Below are positions 36,617-45,082 of a stretch of 46,727 bases of DNA, piece by piece. The stretch covers positions 1 through 46,727 of the forward strand of contig JAPJNH010000053.1 of NCBI GenBank assembly GCA_026461075.1, written 5' to 3'. Each line of letters starts with the position of its first letter. The stretch's first letter is position 1. The stretch comes from Chitinophagales bacterium (GTDB lineage: Bacteria > Bacteroidota > Bacteroidia > Chitinophagales > CAIODY01). The notes under the pieces were generated by a model, which worked only from the letters and a program-made list of their open reading frames with translations, ran no database searches and was not told the DNA's origin. The position numbers and the translations under genes are program-made.

Positions 36617-36624
36617 CAAATGTA
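36617..36624 (-). promoter_or_regulatory. -7 box of DUF4290 (leaderless-type spacing)
   Basis: Perfect TACATTTG on the minus strand, followed by TTCT and then ATG 36612: the same four-base spacing as at 21368, 23813 and 17014. Confidence 0.55.
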
Positions 36625-36716
36625 AGGTTTTTATTCCATTTTCTTCCCTCCTATGTTCAAGGCCTTTTCTTCCGAATTATTGCTTCATTTAGCCATGTGG
36701 GTCTTCTTTTTTTGGT

Positions 36717-36724
36717 TATTTTTG
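36717..36724 (+). promoter_or_regulatory. -7 box of aspS
   Basis: Perfect TATTTTTG, 23 bases before the aspS ATG, in the 135-base gap shared with the divergent DUF4290 gene. No -33 TTG stands out. Confidence 0.55.
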
Positions 36725-36747
36725 CAATAATTAGCTTTTTTGAAATT

Positions 36748-38559
36748 ATGTATAGAACACATACTTGTGGCGAGCTTCGTGCATCGCATATCGGCGTTGA
36801 AGTAATATTGAGTGGATGGGTGCAGAAAGTCCGTAAAATGGGGGCTTTGACCTTTATTGATTTGCGTGATCGCTATGGCATTACCCAATTGACCTTAGAT
36901 GAGTCGAAGCGTCCGGAATTGTTGAACACTAGTTTAGGTCGTGAGTTTGTATTGCAAGCTAAAGGAATCGTTATCGAGCGTAGTAGCAAGAATGCGAATT
37001 TGGCTACGGGAGATATTGAGTTGGAAGTATTGGAGTTGAAAGTGTTGAACGCCTCTGTCACACCGCCTTTCACGATTGAAGATGATACGGATGGCGGCGA
37101 CGACTTGCGAATGAAGTATCGTTATTTGGATTTACGTCGTGCTGCGGTACGTAAAAATATAGAGTTGCGTTATGCCGTGAACCGCGCTGCCCGTGAGTAT
37201 TTGCACGAGTTGGGTTTCTTGGATATTGAGACGCCGTTCTTGATCAAATCTACGCCAGAAGGAGCGCGCGACTTCGTTGTGCCTTCTCGTATGAACGAAG
37301 GCGAATTCTATGCTTTGCCGCAATCACCACAAACCTTTAAGCAGTTGTTGATGGTGAGTGGTTATGATCGTTACTATCAAATTGTAAAATGCTTCCGTGA
37401 TGAGGACTTGCGCGCTGATCGTCAGCCGGAGTTTACCCAGATCGACTGTGAGATGGCTTTTGTGGAGCAAGAAGATATTTTGAACACCTTTGAAGGCATG
37501 GTAAAACATATCTTCCAAGCGGTGAAAGGAATCGATTATACCGACGCGGTGCCGCGTATGACTTGGGATGAAGCGATGCGTCGTTATGGGAATGATAAGC
37601 CGGATATCCGTTTTGGGATGGAGTTGCAGAACTTGAAAGTGAAAGGCGAGGCTTTATATGCGCCTTTGGCCAATAGCGGTTTCCAAGTATTTGACGGAGC
37701 GGAGACTGTTCTAGCAATTAATGTTCCTGGCTGTTCAAACTATACGCGTAAGCAAACGGACGAATTGATCGAGTGGGTGAAACGCCCTCAAATTGGAATG
37801 GGTGGAATGGCTTTCGTGAAAGTAGGTACAGATGGCAGTTTCAAGTCGTCTTTCGATAAGTTCTTCGGTGCAGCTGCATTAGAAGCTCTTTCAAACCATT
37901 GCGGCGCACAAGCGGATGATTTGATTTTGATTTTGGCAGGTACGGAAGAGAAAACGCGCAAAGCTATTTCTGAATTGCGTTTGGAGATGGGTAACCGTTT
38001 GGGCTTGCGTAAGAATGATCATTTTCAGTTGTTGTGGGTAATGGACTTTCCATTGTTTGAATATGCAGAAGAAGAGAATCGTTGGGTAGCTCGTCACCAT
38101 CCGTTTACTAGTCCGAAGCCGGATCATATTCAACGTATGATTGAGAACAGTCCGGTGATTACGGATCCTGCGAATTATTTGAATCATCCGTATGCAGATA
38201 TCAAGGCGAACGCTTATGATATGGTCTTGAATGGTAATGAAATAGGGGGCGGCTCGATACGTATCTTCCAAAAGGATTTGCAGCAGAAGATGTTTGCGGC
38301 TTTGGGAATGAGTGAAGAGGAGGCGAATCATAAGTTTGGGTTCTTGTTAGGTGCGTTTGAATATGGAGCTCCGCCACATGGAGGTATTGCTTTCGGCTTC
38401 GACAGATTATGTGCCTTATTGGGTGGAAGTGAAACGATTCGCGATTTCATCGCCTTCCCTAAGAACAATAGCGGTAGAGATGTGATGTTGGATGCACCGT
38501 CAACAATTGACGACAAACAGCTGAATGAATTGGGGATACGTTTACAAGCTAAAGGATAA
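36748..38559 (+). CDS. aspS: Aspartyl-tRNA synthetase
   Basis: A 603-residue bacterial-type class IIb synthetase that charges tRNA-Asp. Order: OB-fold anticodon domain (about 1-110, [15 protein letters not shown]), catalytic core with motif 2 [18 protein letters not shown], the bacterial GAD insertion, and motif 3 GIAFGFDRL near the C-terminus. The start is ATG 36748 ([16 protein letters not shown]); the longer upstream frame crosses the promoter and encodes nothing AspRS-like. At the position that separates Asp-only from Asp/Asn enzymes (Leu30 in E. coli, His31 in P. aeruginosa) this protein has Met31, so specificity cannot be read simply. Confidence 0.96.
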   Translation: MYRTHTCGELRASHIGVEVILSGWVQKVRKMGALTFIDLRDRYGITQLTLDESKRPELLNTSLGREFVLQAKGIVIERSSKNANLATGDIELEVLELKVLNASVTPPFTIEDDTDGGDDLRMKYRYLDLRRAAVRKNIELRYAVNRAAREYLHELGFLDIETPFLIKSTPEGARDFVVPSRMNEGEFYALPQSPQTFKQLLMVSGYDRYYQIVKCFRDEDLRADRQPEFTQIDCEMAFVEQEDILNTFEGMVKHIFQAVKGIDYTDAVPRMTWDEAMRRYGNDKPDIRFGMELQNLKVKGEALYAPLANSGFQVFDGAETVLAINVPGCSNYTRKQTDELIEWVKRPQIGMGGMAFVKVGTDGSFKSSFDKFFGAAALEALSNHCGAQADDLILILAGTEEKTRKAISELRLEMGNRLGLRKNDHFQLLWVMDFPLFEYAEEENRWVARHHPFTSPKPDHIQRMIENSPVITDPANYLNHPYADIKANAYDMVLNGNEIGGGSIRIFQKDLQQKMFAALGMSEEEANHKFGFLLGAFEYGAPPHGGIAFGFDRLCALLGGSETIRDFIAFPKNNSGRDVMLDAPSTIDDKQLNELGIRLQAKG

Positions 38560-38576
38560 ATTATAAGAAATCGACT

Positions 38577-38584
38577 TAGGTTTG
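38577..38584 (+). promoter_or_regulatory. -7 box of rodA
   Basis: TAGGTTTG fits TAnnTTTG and ends 15 bases before the rodA ATG, just after the aspS stop. It predicts a leader of only about 11 bases. Confidence 0.5.
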
Positions 38585-38599
38585 AGTTGAGAAAATACT

Positions 38600-39886
38600 A
38601 TGTATCAAAAATCCATACAACAGAAAATTGACTGGTCGGTATTGTATATCTACCTCGCCCTGATTTTTATCGGGGTGATTACGATTTATGCTGCCGAGTT
38701 TCAAGACGGACATGGATTGGCGTTTAGTATGAGTAAGAGTTATAGTAAGCAGTTGATGTTTGCGGGTTTGAGTGTGATGGTCGGCGTGATGATTTTGTTG
38801 GTGGATAGTAAGTTGTTGACGACTTTACCACTGCCGCTTTATTTAGTATCGCTGTTTATTTTGGCCTTGGTAGCGGTTGTTGCGCGGGGGGTGAACGGGG
38901 CGAATGCGTGGTTGGAGTTTGGAGGCTTTAAGTTGCAGCCATCGGAGTTTGCCAAGGGCTTTACGGCCTTGTATTTAGCGAAGTATCTATCGCAGAATGA
39001 TGTGAACTTCAAGACGAATGCGGCGCGTATTAAGGCGATCGCGATTATTGCCTTGCCGGCTTTGATTATCATTGCGGAGAAGGATACGGGCTCGGCTTTG
39101 GTGTTTGGCGGTTTGATGATGGTATTATATAGAGAGGGCTTGCCAGGGGAGATTTTGATAGCGGGAATCGCTGCGATTGTACTATTGGTAACGAGTATAT
39201 TATTGCCGAAGTTCGTTTTGTTCGGCATTTTTACGGGAATCGTACTTTTTCTACTATACAATTGGCGCAAGAAGTGGCGTAGGATGCGTACGTATATCAC
39301 TTGGATGTTCGTGGCTTATACGATAAGTTCGGTGTTTGTTTTGTTTGGGAAGGACTATGTCTTTAATAAGGTATTGCAGCCGCATCAGCGCGAGCGTATT
39401 TTGATTACGTTTGGCGTGAAGGGGCAGGATAGTAAGATTGCGAAGGGAGCGGGTTATAATGTGATCCAGTCGAAGATTGCGATTGGTTCGGGTGGTTTCT
39501 TTGGAAAGGGTTATTTACATGGTACGCAGACGAAGTTCAATTTCGTTCCGGAGCAGACAACCGATTTTATCTTTTGCACGATAGGCGAGGAATGGGGTTT
39601 TTTGGGCGCATTGGTTTTGCTTGGGCTCTATTTGATGCTCTTGATGAAGATCTTGAGTATTGCGGAGCGGCAGCGTTCGCGCTTTAGCCGGGTTTATGCC
39701 TATGGGGTGGCGTGTATCTTTTTCATGCACATTTTGATCAATATTGGGATGACGGTAGGCTTGTTGCCAGTAATTGGAATTCCTTTACCATTCATTAGTT
39801 ATGGAGGTTCTTCGATGATCGGATTTTCGGTTATGTTGTTCATTTTGGTGAAATTAGACACCGATCGACTGGCTGTTTTGCGTTAA
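38600..39886 (+). CDS. rodA: Rod-shape glycosyltransferase RodA (SEDS family)
   Basis: A 428-residue membrane protein with about 10 helices. SEDS proteins polymerise lipid II into glycan strands and work with a class B PBP. The conserved blocks are NGANAWLEFGGFKLQPSEFAK (99-119), the extracellular VPEQTTDFIF with the essential Asp322, and IPLPFISYGGSS near the end. It is about 55 residues longer than E. coli RodA; the extra length lies in the middle (about 200-265). No mreBCD or PBP2 gene is in the window, so it stands apart from the usual cluster. Confidence 0.92.
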   Translation: MYQKSIQQKIDWSVLYIYLALIFIGVITIYAAEFQDGHGLAFSMSKSYSKQLMFAGLSVMVGVMILLVDSKLLTTLPLPLYLVSLFILALVAVVARGVNGANAWLEFGGFKLQPSEFAKGFTALYLAKYLSQNDVNFKTNAARIKAIAIIALPALIIIAEKDTGSALVFGGLMMVLYREGLPGEILIAGIAAIVLLVTSILLPKFVLFGIFTGIVLFLLYNWRKKWRRMRTYITWMFVAYTISSVFVLFGKDYVFNKVLQPHQRERILITFGVKGQDSKIAKGAGYNVIQSKIAIGSGGFFGKGYLHGTQTKFNFVPEQTTDFIFCTIGEEWGFLGALVLLGLYLMLLMKILSIAERQRSRFSRVYAYGVACIFFMHILINIGMTVGLLPVIGIPLPFISYGGSSMIGFSVMLFILVKLDTDRLAVLR

Positions 39887-39931
39887 AAAGTGCTTGCGTG
39901 ATAAATTCTAGCTTAAAAAATGATTTTTTTA

Positions 39932-39960
39932 TTGTTTTTTAATACAAATTCGTATCTTTG
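39932..39960 (+). promoter_or_regulatory. Promoter of the yceD-rpmF(-plsX) operon
   Basis: TTG (39932-39934), an 18-base spacer and a perfect TATCTTTG (39953-39960). This is the best complete -33/-7 promoter in the window, with a poly-T tract around the -33 element. Confidence 0.75.
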
Positions 39961-39993
39961 CCCTCCAATTTTTGCGGTATCGTGGAAAAAGCA

Positions 39994-40536
39994 ATGAGGC
40001 CATATGACATCCATTTTGTCGGACTAAGTCAAGGGCCGAACACTTTTCGATATCAAATCGATGATGCATTCTTTGCATTATTCCCTGATACTCAAGCAAA
40101 AAAAGGAAGCTGCCACGTGCAGTTGCTCTTTGATAAGCAGACCTCTCACATGGAATTAAACTTCACCCTTGACGGGTATGTTGAGATTGAGTGTGATCGT
40201 TGTACGGCAGATATGCATTACCCGATTCACAACCAGTTTCAGCTTTTCATCAAGTTTGAAGGCGGAGAGCCTGACGCGAATGAGGATACAGACGAGGTGA
40301 TTTTTATCTCCCGTTCTGAATCGAGCATTAACGTTGCGCAATATATTTACGAGTATATTCATCTCAGTGTTCCGATGGTCAAGAATTGTGATTATTTAGA
40401 AGAACGTTACAAGAACTGTAACAAAGAAGTACTAAAGCGATTACAAATTGAAGATCAAGAAGAGGAAGGTTCGGCCGATGATGCGATCATCGACGAACGT
40501 TGGGCTGCTCTCAAGAAGCTAAAAGACAAGAAATAA
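39994..40536 (+). CDS. yceD: YceD / DUF177 family protein
   Basis: A 180-residue DUF177 protein. In other bacteria and chloroplasts the family is needed for 23S rRNA accumulation and is encoded next to L32. The Cys-x-x-Cys block is ECDRC followed by TADMHYPI, and a late KNCNKE plus acidic DERWAALKKLK end match the family. ATG 39994 is used because the TTG at 39958 is part of the promoter box; GTG 39982 is possible. It lies 25 bases before rpmF. Confidence 0.87.
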   Translation: MRPYDIHFVGLSQGPNTFRYQIDDAFFALFPDTQAKKGSCHVQLLFDKQTSHMELNFTLDGYVEIECDRCTADMHYPIHNQFQLFIKFEGGEPDANEDTDEVIFISRSESSINVAQYIYEYIHLSVPMVKNCDYLEERYKNCNKEVLKRLQIEDQEEEGSADDAIIDERWAALKKLKDKK

Positions 40537-40561
40537 TTGATAACATAATAAACTAAAAGTC

Positions 40562-40750
40562 ATGCCTAATCCTAAACGCCGCCACTCAGCACAACGCCGT
40601 GATAAACGCCGTACGCACTACAAAGCTGTTGCTCCTACAGTAGCGGTTGACAAGGCTACTGGTGAAAACCACATGTCTCACCGTGCCTATGAGTTGGATG
40701 GAAAATTAATGTACAACGGCCAAGTTTTGGCTGAAAAGGGCAGCAACTAA
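40562..40750 (+). CDS. rpmF: 50S ribosomal protein L32, cysteine-free form
   Basis: A 62-residue L32 (opening [21 protein letters not shown], then the family ending [10 protein letters not shown]). Many L32 proteins have a four-cysteine zinc ribbon; this one has no cysteine at all, so it is the zinc-independent C- form. It follows yceD and precedes plsX, the conserved yceD-rpmF-plsX order. Confidence 0.95.
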   Translation: MPNPKRRHSAQRRDKRRTHYKAVAPTVAVDKATGENHMSHRAYELDGKLMYNGQVLAEKGSN

Positions 40751-40772
40751 GCTGTTTGTACTTTGATATTCT

Positions 40773-40831
40773 AAAAATTCCACAATCCTTCCGTATCTTA
40801 CGAATTGATACAGCAGGGTTTTGGAATTTTT
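40773..40831 (+). promoter_or_regulatory. Long stem-loop between rpmF and plsX
   Basis: AAAAATTCCA (40773-40782) pairs with TGGAATTTTT (40822-40831); the pairing continues inwards (AATCCT with AGGGTT) past one mismatch, and an inner GTATC/GATAC hairpin can form at 40793-40811. It ends in five T's, so it may act as a partial terminator, attenuator or RNase stop setting the rpmF:plsX ratio. Confidence 0.55.
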
Positions 40832-40862
40832 CATTTAACCTAACCCAGATAAAATCACAGAA

Positions 40863-41801
40863 ATGCGCATAGGATTCGACGTAATGGGTGGCGATTTCGC
40901 CCCAAAAGAAGCCATAAAAGGCCTTTTATTGGCATTGCCTGAATTAAATGCTGAAGAGCATGTTGTTTTAATTGGTCGTGAAGACGAAATCAAGGCAGCA
41001 TTGACAGCGGAAGGTGCCGATCCGGCAAGCTTTGCTATCGTGCATGCTCCTGATGTGGTGGAAATGGGAGAGCACCCAACTAAAGCGCTTACGCAAAAGC
41101 CTCACTCTAGCATCTCTATCGGTTTTCATCTTTTGAAAGAAGGGAAAATTGATGCATTTGCCAGTGCAGGTAATACCGGCGCCATGATGGTGGGCGCTCT
41201 ATTTAGTGTGAAAGCAATTGAAGGAATTTCTCGTCCTTGTATCTCTACGATCGTGCCGAAATTGGACGGTTCCTTAGGGGTATTGTTGGATGTAGGTGCT
41301 AACTCTGATGTAAAGCCAGAACACCTTAATCAATTTGCCATCCTTGGTAGTGTGTATGCAGAATCTGTTTTGCATAATAACGCCCCCAAAGTTGGCTTGT
41401 TAAACCTTGGAGAAGAGGAAGGTAAAGGAACCATGGTACTTCAATCTGCTTATCCTCTGTTAAAGGACAACAAAAGTGTCAACTTCATCGGAAACATCGA
41501 AGGACGCGACCTTTTCAATGATAAAGCCGACGTCATCGTTTGTGATGGTTATGTAGGCAACGTCGTATTGAAATTATGCGAAAATATCTATGAAATGCTT
41601 TTGCAGAAAGGCATTGAGAACGATTACTTCGCTCGTTTCAACTACGAAATATATGGCGGTATGCCAATTTTAGGTGTCAACGCTCCGGTAGTTATTGGTC
41701 ATGGTATCTCTAACGCGCGTGCTTTCAAAAACATGTTATTGCAATCCCGTGAAATGGTGCGCACTGATATGGTAGAAAAAGTTCGTAAGGCCCTCGTTTA
41801 A
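40863..41801 (+). CDS. plsX: Phosphate acyltransferase PlsX
   Basis: A 312-residue PlsX, which converts acyl-ACP to acyl-phosphate for the first step of phospholipid synthesis at the inner membrane. Typical blocks: DVMGGDFAPKEAIKG at the N-terminus, ASAGNTGAMMVGAL, VLLDVGANSDVKP, and IGHGISNARAFKNM near the C-terminus. It follows rpmF after a 112-base gap holding a strong stem-loop. No fabH follows; an outer-membrane barrel gene with its own promoter does. Confidence 0.95.
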   Translation: MRIGFDVMGGDFAPKEAIKGLLLALPELNAEEHVVLIGREDEIKAALTAEGADPASFAIVHAPDVVEMGEHPTKALTQKPHSSISIGFHLLKEGKIDAFASAGNTGAMMVGALFSVKAIEGISRPCISTIVPKLDGSLGVLLDVGANSDVKPEHLNQFAILGSVYAESVLHNNAPKVGLLNLGEEEGKGTMVLQSAYPLLKDNKSVNFIGNIEGRDLFNDKADVIVCDGYVGNVVLKLCENIYEMLLQKGIENDYFARFNYEIYGGMPILGVNAPVVIGHGISNARAFKNMLLQSREMVRTDMVEKVRKALV

Positions 41802-41825
41802 TTCCTCTATTTCGCGGATTTCTCT

Positions 41826-41833
41826 TACTTTTG
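41826..41833 (+). promoter_or_regulatory. -7 box of the outer-membrane barrel gene
   Basis: Perfect TACTTTTG, 18 bases before the ATG at 41852. Its last three bases form an in-frame TTG (41831) that could be mistaken for a start codon. Confidence 0.55.
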
Positions 41834-41851
41834 CAGGATACTAAATCTCTT

Positions 41852-42592
41852 ATGATGAAGCGTATCTTGTCGACTTTGGCTATTAGCCTCTCTGCTATAT
41901 TTTCTGTTCAAGCTGCTGGCTTCTTGCCACATACTAATCTGTTAGATACAAGCACTAACAAGACCATCACGAAGACTATCGTTTTGGACAATACCTATAA
42001 AAAAATGGACTATTTCCATTTTGAATTCGGTCATGATAACTGGATGAACCGTCCTACAGGAATCAATATCAAGCCTGTTTCTCGTGGTATCAGTACGTAT
42101 ATTACCTATCCAATGCATTTAGGGAAATCTCCCTTTGATTTCATTCTTGGAGCGGGAATCACGGTAGATAATATCTATACGAACGGAACTCCTAAAACAG
42201 ATTCTTTAGGGGCTACTTATTTCTCTCCTATCACGAAGTCATACAAGTTTAACAAAATTGCGAACACCTACGTGGAGGTGCCTTTATTGTTTTCGTATAA
42301 AACGAAGGCTGATCGTAATAATCGTTCGTTCAAGTTTAATGCAGGTATCCGTATGGGCTTGCATGTTGTCACTCGTCAGAAGTATAAAGGCAATGATGCC
42401 AACAATAATTATATCGCGGTGAAGTATTTGAGTGTGCCTAATATGAACCGTTTACGCGCCAATGCACAAGTAAGTGTGGGTTATGATTGGGTGTATTTGA
42501 TTGCAACTTATTCCGTGACACCGTATTTTACAAGTGGAAAAGGAACCAATATCCATCCCTTCTTCGTAGGAGTGGGTATCGTTGGATTCTAA
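41852..42592 (+). CDS. Predicted outer-membrane beta-barrel protein
   Basis: A 246-residue exported protein with a signal peptide (about 1-21, VQAAG) and alternating amphipathic strands (KMDYFHFEFGHDN, SPFDFILGAGITVD, KFNAGIRMGLHVV) ending in GVGIVGF, typical of an 8-12-strand barrel of the OMP_b-brl type. Ligand and role are unknown. ATG 41852 is followed by a second Met at 41855. It has its own promoter and is 15 bases before the PaaG-like gene. Confidence 0.72.
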   Translation: MMKRILSTLAISLSAIFSVQAAGFLPHTNLLDTSTNKTITKTIVLDNTYKKMDYFHFEFGHDNWMNRPTGINIKPVSRGISTYITYPMHLGKSPFDFILGAGITVDNIYTNGTPKTDSLGATYFSPITKSYKFNKIANTYVEVPLLFSYKTKADRNNRSFKFNAGIRMGLHVVTRQKYKGNDANNNYIAVKYLSVPNMNRLRANAQVSVGYDWVYLIATYSVTPYFTSGKGTNIHPFFVGVGIVGF

Positions 42593-42607
42593 TTAAAAAT
42601 TATCTTA

Positions 42608-43399
42608 ATGGAAAAGCAGTTTGAATGTCTGTTGATTGAAAAAAGCAACGGCGTTGCCACTATTACGTTGAACCGTCCCGATGTGTTCAATGCCTTCAAC
42701 GATACGATTTCGTATGAGATGCAAGAGGCTATGAAGCTAATGGATCGTGATAAGGAAGTGCGTGTGGTGGTGTTGACAGGTGCAGGAAAGGCGTTTTGTA
42801 GCGGACAGGATTTGAAGGCGATTAAAGAGGTGGCTGGCAAGCGTGATTTGAGCGAGTCGTTACATAAGCGTTATAATCCGATTATCCGTGCGATGCGTGC
42901 TTTACCGAAGCCGATCATTTGTCGTTTGAATGGAGTAGCTGCCGGAGCCGGATGTAGTATTGCTTTAGCTTGTGATTTAATTGTTGCTGCTGAGAATGCG
43001 TCTTTGATTGAAGTATTTGTGAATGTGGGTTTGGTATTAGATTCCGGTTCTTCTTATTTCTTACCGCGTTTGGTAGGATCAGCCCGCGCGTTTGAATTGT
43101 CTACGATGGGCTCGAAAGTGTCTGCGCAAAAGGCTTTGGAGTGGGGTATGGTGAATAAAGTAGTGCCTGCCGAAGAATTAGATACAGCAGTAAAATCGTA
43201 TACCGATTATTATGCAGCGGCGCCTACGAAAGCAATAGGATTGATGAAGAAAATGTTGAATAAGTCCTTTCATTCAGATTTGGATACGATGTTGGATTAT
43301 GAAGCTTATTGTCAGCAAATAGCAGGCAATAGTGCCGATAATGCGGAAGGCGTAGCTGCATTCAATGAAAAGCGTAAACCGATTTTTAAAGGCGAATAA
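42608..43399 (+). CDS. Enoyl-CoA hydratase/isomerase family protein, PaaG-like
   Basis: A 263-residue crotonase-fold enzyme. The oxyanion-hole blocks are FCSGQDLK (63-70) and GVAAGAGCSIALACD (109-123). The stretch GLVLDSGSSYFLPRLVG (141-157), with Asp145, resembles PaaG (ring-opening isomerase of phenylacetate catabolism), which uses Asp rather than two Glu residues. Other paa genes are absent here, so a general enoyl-CoA isomerase role in fatty acid metabolism is equally possible. It lies between an outer-membrane protein and an EnvC-like gene. Confidence 0.82.
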   Translation: MEKQFECLLIEKSNGVATITLNRPDVFNAFNDTISYEMQEAMKLMDRDKEVRVVVLTGAGKAFCSGQDLKAIKEVAGKRDLSESLHKRYNPIIRAMRALPKPIICRLNGVAAGAGCSIALACDLIVAAENASLIEVFVNVGLVLDSGSSYFLPRLVGSARAFELSTMGSKVSAQKALEWGMVNKVVPAEELDTAVKSYTDYYAAAPTKAIGLMKKMLNKSFHSDLDTMLDYEAYCQQIAGNSADNAEGVAAFNEKRKPIFKGE

Positions 43400-43408
43400 A
43401 TAATTATC

Positions 43409-44647
43409 ATGAAAAAAGTCTTCTTCGGTTTTCTAGCCATTCTATCCTTTTTGGTAATTGTTCCCGTATTGGCGCAGAAGCATGCAGCTAGTACGTCGAG
43501 TAATGAATCGCGTGATGAATTGGAGAAAAAGAAGAAGAGATTATTAGAAGAAATTGAAGACGCAGAAGATTTGTTGCGCAAGACACGTAATAGCAAGAAC
43601 GCCTCTGTGAGTGAGGTGCTTGCTTTAAAACAAAAAATTGCGGCCCGTCAGAAATTGATCGCCAATTATAATTCGCAGTTAGGTCAAATCGTGAGCGGAA
43701 TTCAATCTACTGAAAAGAATTTGAAGATGTTGGATATGCGCTTAGACAGTATGAAGGCTGAATATGCGCGTTTGGTGGTACGAGCCTATAAAACACATGG
43801 TGCCTTAGATAAGATTTTGTTTATTTTCTCGGCACGTGATTTTAATAATGCCTATCAACGTCTGAAGTATCTACAACAGTATTCCGACTATCGTATTGCG
43901 CAAGCACGTTTGATCAAATCCACTAAGCAAGAACGTTTGCAGACTTTACAATCTTTGAAGGGACAGAAAGAGGAGAAGGAGTCTTTGTTAGGAACGGAGC
44001 AAACGGAGAAGAATACTTTAGAGAAAGAACGTAAGGAAAAGGATAAGGTAGTTGCTTCTTTGAAAGGGAAGGAGGCGGAGTTGATGAATCAGATTAAGGA
44101 CAAGAAGAAGGCGGCAGCGAAGTTGAATAAGTTGATTGAAGATATTATCAAAAAAGAAATTGAGGCAGCGCGAAGAACGAGTGAATCGAATGGGAATAAG
44201 GTATTGACCATGACGCCTGAAGCAAAGGCTTTAAGTGAGCATTTTGCGGGCAATATTGGGCGTTTGCCGTGGCCGGTGGAGCGTGGTGTCATCACAGGGC
44301 ATTTTGGTCGCCATGAGCATGAAATCTTAGATCACGTGCAGGTGAACAATAATGGTATTGATATCAAGACGCAGCCTGGAGCTTCGGTACGTACCATTTT
44401 CGAAGGAACGGTGAAGGCGGTCTTGTTTAATCCAGCCTTCCAAAAAGCTGTCTTAATCAACCATGGTGAATACTTCTCTGTTTACTCCAACCTAGAATCG
44501 GTGAACGTTAAAATCGGAGATAAAGTAAGTACCAAACAAGTGATTGGAAAAGTATATACTAACACAGAAGAAGGAAAGAGCGAGGTGCATTTAGAAATCT
44601 GGAAGAATACGGATAAGTTAAATCCTGAAACTTGGTTATCTAACTAA
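43409..44647 (+). CDS. EnvC-like coiled-coil protein with degenerate LytM domain
   Basis: A 412-residue exported protein. A signal peptide (1-22, LAQK) is followed by coiled coils (about 33-120 and 160-258) and a C-terminal LytM/M23 domain (about 285-410). The metal site is broken: the first His is Asn314 in NNNGID, the HxH motif is Glu392-Val-His394, and the Tyr-x-His of active enzymes is YSN (Asn361); Asp318 and His352 remain. This is the pattern of EnvC and NlpD, which activate amidases during septum splitting rather than cutting peptidoglycan. It is nine bases after the PaaG-like gene and ten before gldC. Confidence 0.85.
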   Translation: MKKVFFGFLAILSFLVIVPVLAQKHAASTSSNESRDELEKKKKRLLEEIEDAEDLLRKTRNSKNASVSEVLALKQKIAARQKLIANYNSQLGQIVSGIQSTEKNLKMLDMRLDSMKAEYARLVVRAYKTHGALDKILFIFSARDFNNAYQRLKYLQQYSDYRIAQARLIKSTKQERLQTLQSLKGQKEEKESLLGTEQTEKNTLEKERKEKDKVVASLKGKEAELMNQIKDKKKAAAKLNKLIEDIIKKEIEAARRTSESNGNKVLTMTPEAKALSEHFAGNIGRLPWPVERGVITGHFGRHEHEILDHVQVNNNGIDIKTQPGASVRTIFEGTVKAVLFNPAFQKAVLINHGEYFSVYSNLESVNVKIGDKVSTKQVIGKVYTNTEEGKSEVHLEIWKNTDKLNPETWLSN

Positions 44648-44657
44648 AAGAGTAATT

Positions 44658-45008
44658 ATGGAAAAGAAAGTAAATAGTATCAAATTTGATGTGCATGTAG
44701 ATGATCAGAAGATGCCAGAGAAGATCGAATGGACTGCCAACGATTCTTCTGGAAAGCCTACTACAAAGGAATGTAAAGCTTTGTTGATCGGGATGTGGGA
44801 TGGTGAAGCACAGGAATCGATGAAGATCGATTTATGGACGAAGGAGATGCGTGTGGACGAGATGAATTTGCTATACTATCAGACCTTACACTCTATGGCT
44901 GATACATTAGAACGCGCAACGGGTAATGCCGAAGCCGCGCATAATATCAAGATGTTCGCGAATATGTTTGGGGAGAATACGGATGTGGTGAAAAAAGTTG
45001 AAAATTAA
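44658..45008 (+). CDS. gldC: Gliding motility protein GldC
   Basis: A 116-residue cytoplasmic protein without signal peptide. It matches GldC over its length: MPEKIEWTAND, CKALLIGMWDGEAQESMKIDLWTK, MRVDEMNLLYYQTLHSMADTLERATG. In Flavobacterium, GldC aids gliding and type IX function without being a translocon part. Its stop codon lies within an AATTAAG repeat array. It probably shares a transcript with the EnvC-like gene. Confidence 0.86.
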   Translation: MEKKVNSIKFDVHVDDQKMPEKIEWTANDSSGKPTTKECKALLIGMWDGEAQESMKIDLWTKEMRVDEMNLLYYQTLHSMADTLERATGNAEAAHNIKMFANMFGENTDVVKKVEN

Positions 45009-45034
45009 GAATTAGAAATTAAGAATTAAGAATT
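45003..45034 (+). repeat. AATTAAG repeat array at the end of gldC
   Basis: Units at 45003-45009, 45017-45023 and 45024-45030 with degenerate copies between and after. It is the same 7-bp unit as at 35686-35713. The gldC stop codon (45006-45008) is inside the first unit. A weak 6-bp hairpin TTGATA/TATCAA (45041-45058) followed by T5 comes next and may be a feeble terminator. Confidence 0.7.
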
Positions 45035-45082
45035 TCCTTCTTGATACTTCCATATCAATTTTTCATTTTTAATCTTTCATTT

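Noticed and set aside
36550-36747. N-terminal extension of AspRS
   Set aside because: The extension overlaps the divergent DUF4290 gene and the aspS promoter, and orthologues begin at the Met of 36748.
42608-43399. Phenylacetate degradation locus based on the PaaG-like gene
   Set aside because: No other paa gene lies nearby and the neighbours are envelope genes.
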